From: Strongylocentrotus purpuratus
Lineage: Eukaryota > Echinodermata > Echinoidea > Camarodonta > Strongylocentrotidae
NCBI RefSeq assembly: GCF_000002235.5
Contig: NW_022145611.1
Coordinates: forward strand, 8,872,242-8,936,241
Direction: 5' to 3'
Length of the DNA stretch: 64,000 nucleotides
In this document: positions 59,216-64,000 of the stretch, one piece after another
Layout: every line of letters starts with the position of its first letter
Numbering within the stretch: the first letter of the stretch is position 1
Program-made: the position numbers and the translations under genes
The notes under the pieces: generated by a model
Database searches by the model: none
What the model saw: the letters and a program-made list of their open reading frames with translations, nothing else
Told to the model about the DNA's origin: nothing

Positions 59216-61885
59216 CATTTTGAAGAGCATTTTTTGATTGATTATTTTGATTGATTGATAGCCCCCCCCCCCCCGCCCCCCGTGCCTCCCCCTTAAGCAA
59301 CGCCACTGATTTTTGATATTACGGTATTATGGTATTTTTCCCCTCCATTTCAAACATGTCACGAGGAAGGTGAGGGTCGATGGAGCAAACCCTGAACAGT
59401 CAAACAATATGCTTATAGGGGGAGGGGTGCGATTTTTCAGATTTTCGAGGACCCCCAAAAAAAATTGGTGCTCACTACCCCGACTTATCGGCCGGCTGTT
59501 TAACCGCTAAATACTTTCTCACGAATTGGCCCCCCCCCCCCCTCCCCTGCCGCCGGCATGATCCGCCCCTGATGTACAATATGAATCATCACCGTTTATC
59601 TTTCATAATTGATTTACAAATAAGTCTAGAGTTCAGATATTATAAACGAAGGCACAAAGATATTGGTCGTTGATCTACACGATTTATAAGGGACAAATGG
59701 ACTCAGTGGCTGGCGCAGGATTTTTTCAAGGGGGATGTTTTAAAATGTGAAAATTGCGCCGAAAATTTCGCAACGACTCAGCCAGCCTCTGAATAGGGGG
59801 GGGGCGTGTAAGAGCACATTTTTGTTGTTATTAGGGGGGGGGGGGGTCGAGTTTCCTATACTGCATTAAGAGCCGAGGCATATAGGAGACGCAGTCGCAT
59901 ATATTTGTCTAGTTTAATTGAAACTACAAAAGCCGGAGAATGGCTTTGACCAAAGGCAAAGTAAAACTTTCGTCTTAAACTTATCAGAAGAATTGAAAGC
60001 TAGATCTGTTATATGTGGCACAACCATCTTTATATCAATATACACAAAGCCTTTGATTATTTGAAATTGCTAGAATATTTGATCACCTTGATGTCATTAG
60101 AGTGAATTGATCAACACAAATTTGATTAAAAAATTATTCCGAAATGGAATGATCAAATTACACCAGCTGCAATGGAATGATCAAATTACACCAACTGCGC
60201 GTATTAGGAATATTTATCATTAAAAAGGAAAATTCAATTGAACATTTTTACAGAACTTTGAACGCACACCCACACATATGACCCGCTCTCTCTCTCTCTC
60301 TCCAGCCTCCTTCTCCCTCACTTTCCTCCTTTTTTACCTTCTCTGTTTCCGCACTCACATAAAAAGTGTTTCACAGCATATTATTTGGTCTGAAAAATGG
60401 AAGAAAACAATACCATCACCATGCAAGTCAAGTTATATTTTATTTGTACACGTATTACTTAAATGAAATTTTGAATTGTATATCTTTTTAAAATCCATGC
60501 TTCGGAGTTTTAATTCAAGTTATCAAGTAAAATAAAGTTCCAAAAATGATATGTTTTAAAATTTCAAATTATTTAACGCAAATTGATAATTAATTGTTAA
60601 GTCAAGTATTGATTAAAAGCAAATTTGTTATATTTCTTTTATTTTCCACTCTTGAATATTCCATGCGCGTTCCAGTTGATTATGTATTCATAATTTTTCA
60701 AAACAAATGCGGAGAAGAATAACTTCTCTAGATGGCCTTATTATAATAATATGATTTTAAATCCCGCCGACCCTCTCATCGTCTCTCTGCTGGATAGGGG
60801 GGGGGGGGGGGGAGATCATTAGACCATTTCGGCATGATTTTTCTTAACTGGAATGTGATTTGAATTCAGTATTTTTTTCCAGACATAACCAAAAGAATTA
60901 GCTCCAATCCGTAAGTTAGCACATTTTAACTCGGCGTATACGATGTTCATTTTCATAATATTGGGGCCACTAGCCCTCTGATCCCCTGGAACCGCCTATG
61001 AAATGGGAAAATTTTGAAGTGCACGCACGTAAATCGTTTTATAGCAGGAATGTCGCTAGAAAAAAAGAGGGGGTGGGGTGAGTTTCATGTCAGTAAATCC
61101 AAAGTCCCCCCCCCCCCTTTTTTTTCTTTTTCAAAAGCGTGTCGTCAATGTCTGTAGTAATTGACGCAACTGTACATTTCCTTTGGGCAATTTTCTTCTC
61201 AATTTCTTCTTGACAAACCACTTGCAAATCCTTCCCATTTCACATGTTTTAGCGGCTTCCCCATTTTGAGAACAAAAAATAAGTCCACTGCTTGTAAATC
61301 ATGAATACCAATAAATCAAAGGAAAGAGTTAAAATGGAGATTAACTGTAAAAAACAGGGGCGTCAATCCGCATTCAAAGTGGACCGGGAGGGGGGAGGGC
61401 GTGGTGAAATAACAGGAGCCTTTCAATTCATAAAGGATTCACAGATATTCCGACATTATAGGGCGCAGCTGCCGCGGAATAGACGCCCCCGATCCAATGA
61501 TTAAGTATTCCAAGATTATGTATTCTCTTTATTTCGACTTAACCAAAGGCAATTTTGGACAAAGTGAATTACTACTTAACGTCATGGGTGTTTTTAAATG
61601 TCATACCATTTGCTGAAAGCGATATATATTCCTTTCGATTTCAAACGATGTGTTTATCATTAAACCACTGTTAAAAACAAATAAATATTTCTTCATGATT
61701 AATATGAATATAATTATAGGCCTATATTTATACGCATCATGGAGATAACAGGAAGTTGGAGATCACTTACAAACTTTTTAGAACCGCATGAGCCCCGAAA
61801 ATTAAATCCCTTGAACTTGCCAAAATCAGTGCAGTTAGTTTTCCAGCTACTAATGATCATAGTCTACTTCGAATACATTTTATTT
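59216..61885. other. non-coding with many C and G runs
   Basis: No exon seen. C or G runs of ten or more lie near 59263, 59530, 59835, 60799 and 61107. It should include the 3' flank of the minus-strand gene ending at 61886. Confidence 0.45.
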
Positions 61886-62415
61886 TCATGCGATTGAACA
61901 CCATGATCCCATAGCGTACGAAGCCGTCTCTTCGTGCCTTCGACGACGATGCGAATCTCGATGACGTGGCTCACGACTGCGTTGTCGACGTGCCAGCTCG
62001 TCTCCGCCTTCATCTTTAGCTGGTCGAGTAGAGGACTGGCGACCGCGAGAACGACTACGATCTCTATCCGTGGTTTGGATTCCCTGGTCAATGACTACGG
62101 TATCATGTTGCTGACCACGAGCGTTGCCGACATCGTCATCCAAATCCAACTTTCGTCGTGGCGACCCGCTATCACGATTTCTTTTCCTTCTTCCCGTAAA
62201 CTGCTCCTCGTCTTCTTTCCGAGATCGACGAGGATCTTGAACGGCGGGTTGACGAACCTGTTTAGCCCCGGACCTGTTTAGGACTACTGGCTCATTCCGT
62301 CCATCGTCTTCAATCCTCGATGGACCAGCGACATCTCGTCTTCTGGTTGGAGATTGACTTCGTCGTTCTCTTCTGCGTCTTGGTGTAGAAGACGCCAAGG
62401 GTCCATTTACCTCTC
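61886..62415 (-). CDS. Arg/Ser-rich protein, last exon
   Basis: 176 codons after a split Gly codon (acceptor CGTAG, phase 1), starting EVNGPLASSTPRRRRERRSQ and ending SYAMGSWCSIA and TGA. Rich in R, S, D and E with RDRSRSRGRQ and RRQRSREPRHRD blocks, typical of SR-type nuclear proteins bound by SR kinases. An AATAAA (complement at 61879-61884) follows the stop within a few bases. The product is not recognised. It joins 62894-64000 in frame. Confidence 0.7.
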
Positions 62416-62893
62416 CTACGATGTGACAGAACCAAAGAATAGATAGTAAATATATTAAGACAATCATAACCGCGGGTCTTAACTGGGGTTGATCAAACAT
62501 CCCCTCCGTTTGAATATTCTATCAACTCATCCGTTGTTAACTTTTAAAAGATGCGACCAGAATTTGCCCCATATCTTCGAATCATCAATTCTGTGAGGAC
62601 CAACCATTATTTTGATGGCTCCTTGGGAAATTGTTTTTTACACCGTAAGCTAAGGATCCCCCTTCATTGAAGGTGTTCTAAAAACGTCCCTGATGTATCG
62701 TCTGTTAAATTACACTTTCACACATTTTGAGAAAGTCACAGCAAGAAACTCAATTAACATAGGCCTAGATCTAGACTAAACCATAAACGGCATAAAGCAA
62801 GATTTTTTAAATCCATATCAGTGACCCGATGCCCAAATTAAGCTCTGTTTCAAACGTAACAACGTGATTGCAAAATCATTTTTTTAAACCCAC

Positions 62894-64000
62894 CTCTGTC
62901 AATCCGAAGTGGTGCCGCCCCCTCTTGCAACCAGTTCTCGATGTCAGATCGGGACAGACGTTCATTCGCCTTTGACTCGTTTCGTCTTCGTGATCGAGGT
63001 GCAGAACGCTTTCGACTTCCACTTCTAGATCTCGATATTCGGAGACTGCCTTTCTGCGGCGACGCAGATCGAGATACAGACCGAGACACAGTTCGAGTTC
63101 TAGATCTGGACCTTCTGCGATTGTCCCCGCTGCTATTCCAATTTTTCTGATCTTTTCGAGGACTTATCTTTTTCTGAGAAAGTCCTGGAAATTTCTTTGT
63201 CGTAAGCCTAGGAAGTTCCTCTGCGATTCCCGGTTCCTCAGAGAAATTTTCGGTCGCTCTCTTGGTTTCACGCATCACCATGTATTCCCTGACGTTCTCG
63301 TCGACAACGGATGACGCTCGGCTAAGACGTTCTGGAGAGGAAGATCGTTGTTGTTCGGTAATGGCTCGACCAGGAGCTGGTATTGATAAACCAATACTTG
63401 GACCAGGACCATCCAGTTCCTTGACGTTAATGGTCATGAGGTGACACAACTGCCCGTCGACAGCACCGTTATGCAGAGTCAGATTGCAGCCTTCTTTCGC
63501 AAGTTTGCCGATATCGATGCTGACATTTTGTGCGGAGTCCACGAAAACTGGCCCACTTCTATATCTAGATTTTGAATTCTTTTTGGTCGAACGATTTTGC
63601 TTACTAGCTTGGCGTTTTGGTGACGTATGGCGGGGAGAGCTCCGACGAGAAGGCGAGCTTTGTGACGATCTCCGGGAGAGAGTCGACCTTGATAAAACGC
63701 GCTCCGACCTCCGGATCGGTGGAGCAACTTCTTGCTTGGGCGACTTGCGGCGAATCGGGCTTGGAGAACTGCTGAACGACACCCGTGAAGCGTTTCTCCG
63801 AGATCGTCTACGTTGAGGCGAGTTGGCCCTTGACGATGCAAGACTTGAACGACGGGATCTCGGCGAAGAGGGAAGAATGTAGACGTGTTTAGAAATAATT
63901 GACAACGTGTGATCACCTACTCCTCGCACTTTGCCCAACTCGTTGATGTTGTTAAAGTATCCTGCTCGGCTTCTATAATCGGCGATCCGTTTTGCCAATG
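62894..64000 (-). CDS. helix-hairpin-helix plus Arg/Ser-rich protein, partial (runs off right edge)
   Basis: Open from the window edge to a GTGGGT donor, 368 codons in frame. The first 45 residues match the second half of a ComEA-type helix-hairpin-helix (AKRIADYRSRAGYFNNINEL, then KVRGVGDHTLSIISKH), a motif that binds the DNA backbone. A long Arg/Ser/Pro-rich region follows (SPQRRRSRRNASR, RRSSQSSPSRRSSPRH). Next is a non-repetitive patch (GPVFVDSAQNVSIDIGKLA to MTINVKELDGPGPSIGL) that may be a small domain, then classical RS repeats (RSRSRTRTVSRSVSRS). The start codon and first hairpin lie outside the window. A nuclear, nucleic-acid-binding role is inferred; I cannot name the gene. Confidence 0.75.

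Overview
The window looks like nuclear DNA from a marine invertebrate deuterostome, most likely an echinoderm and probably a sea urchin. The reasons are an invertebrate-type Dispatched gene, AT-rich non-coding DNA dense in microsatellites and C/G homopolymers, many short inverted-repeat elements, tRNA-derived SINEs, and multi-exon genes with canonical GT..AG introns. The species cannot be named from the sequence alone.

Region by region. 1-31.9 kb: no exon could be supported. This stretch holds simple repeats, tRNA-derived SINEs, MITE-like inverted-repeat elements, a 95-bp tandem array, a CpG-rich segment with a CRE site, a 734-bp CpG-rich fold-back element (22949-23682), and a 3.1-kb composite tandem-repeat element (24671-27815). 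A 5'-truncated LINE was inserted into that composite element. 31957-41256 (+): the last two coding exons of a Dispatched (DISP1) orthologue, the RND/SSD-family membrane protein that releases lipid-modified Hedgehog; its first exons lie upstream and were not found. 41.3-47.8 kb: DISP1 3' UTR and intergenic DNA, including a cluster of three hairpin repeats. 47872-56389 (-): a 12-exon gene reconstructed from splice sites. It encodes about 959 residues: signal peptide, three Ig domains, one transmembrane helix split over two exons, and an intracellular part with up to five death-fold-like modules. All eleven introns are phase 1. 56.4-61.9 kb: repeat-rich spacer with a striking palindromic array at 58690-59215. 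61886-64000 (-): the 3' part of a gene for an arginine/serine-rich protein with a helix-hairpin-helix segment, running off the right edge.

How it fits together. DISP1 on + and the Ig/death-fold receptor on - are convergent; nothing links them functionally. The receptor is the most interesting item: it pairs an Ig ectodomain with a serial death-fold tail, an architecture I do not recognise, and it would suit an immune or apoptotic receptor. The second theme is a family of roughly 70-90-bp hairpins (arms related to GAGCCAGAAGGG..TTAACTC) scattered in at least seven paired copies, with one longer element that carries the same arms as terminal inverted repeats.
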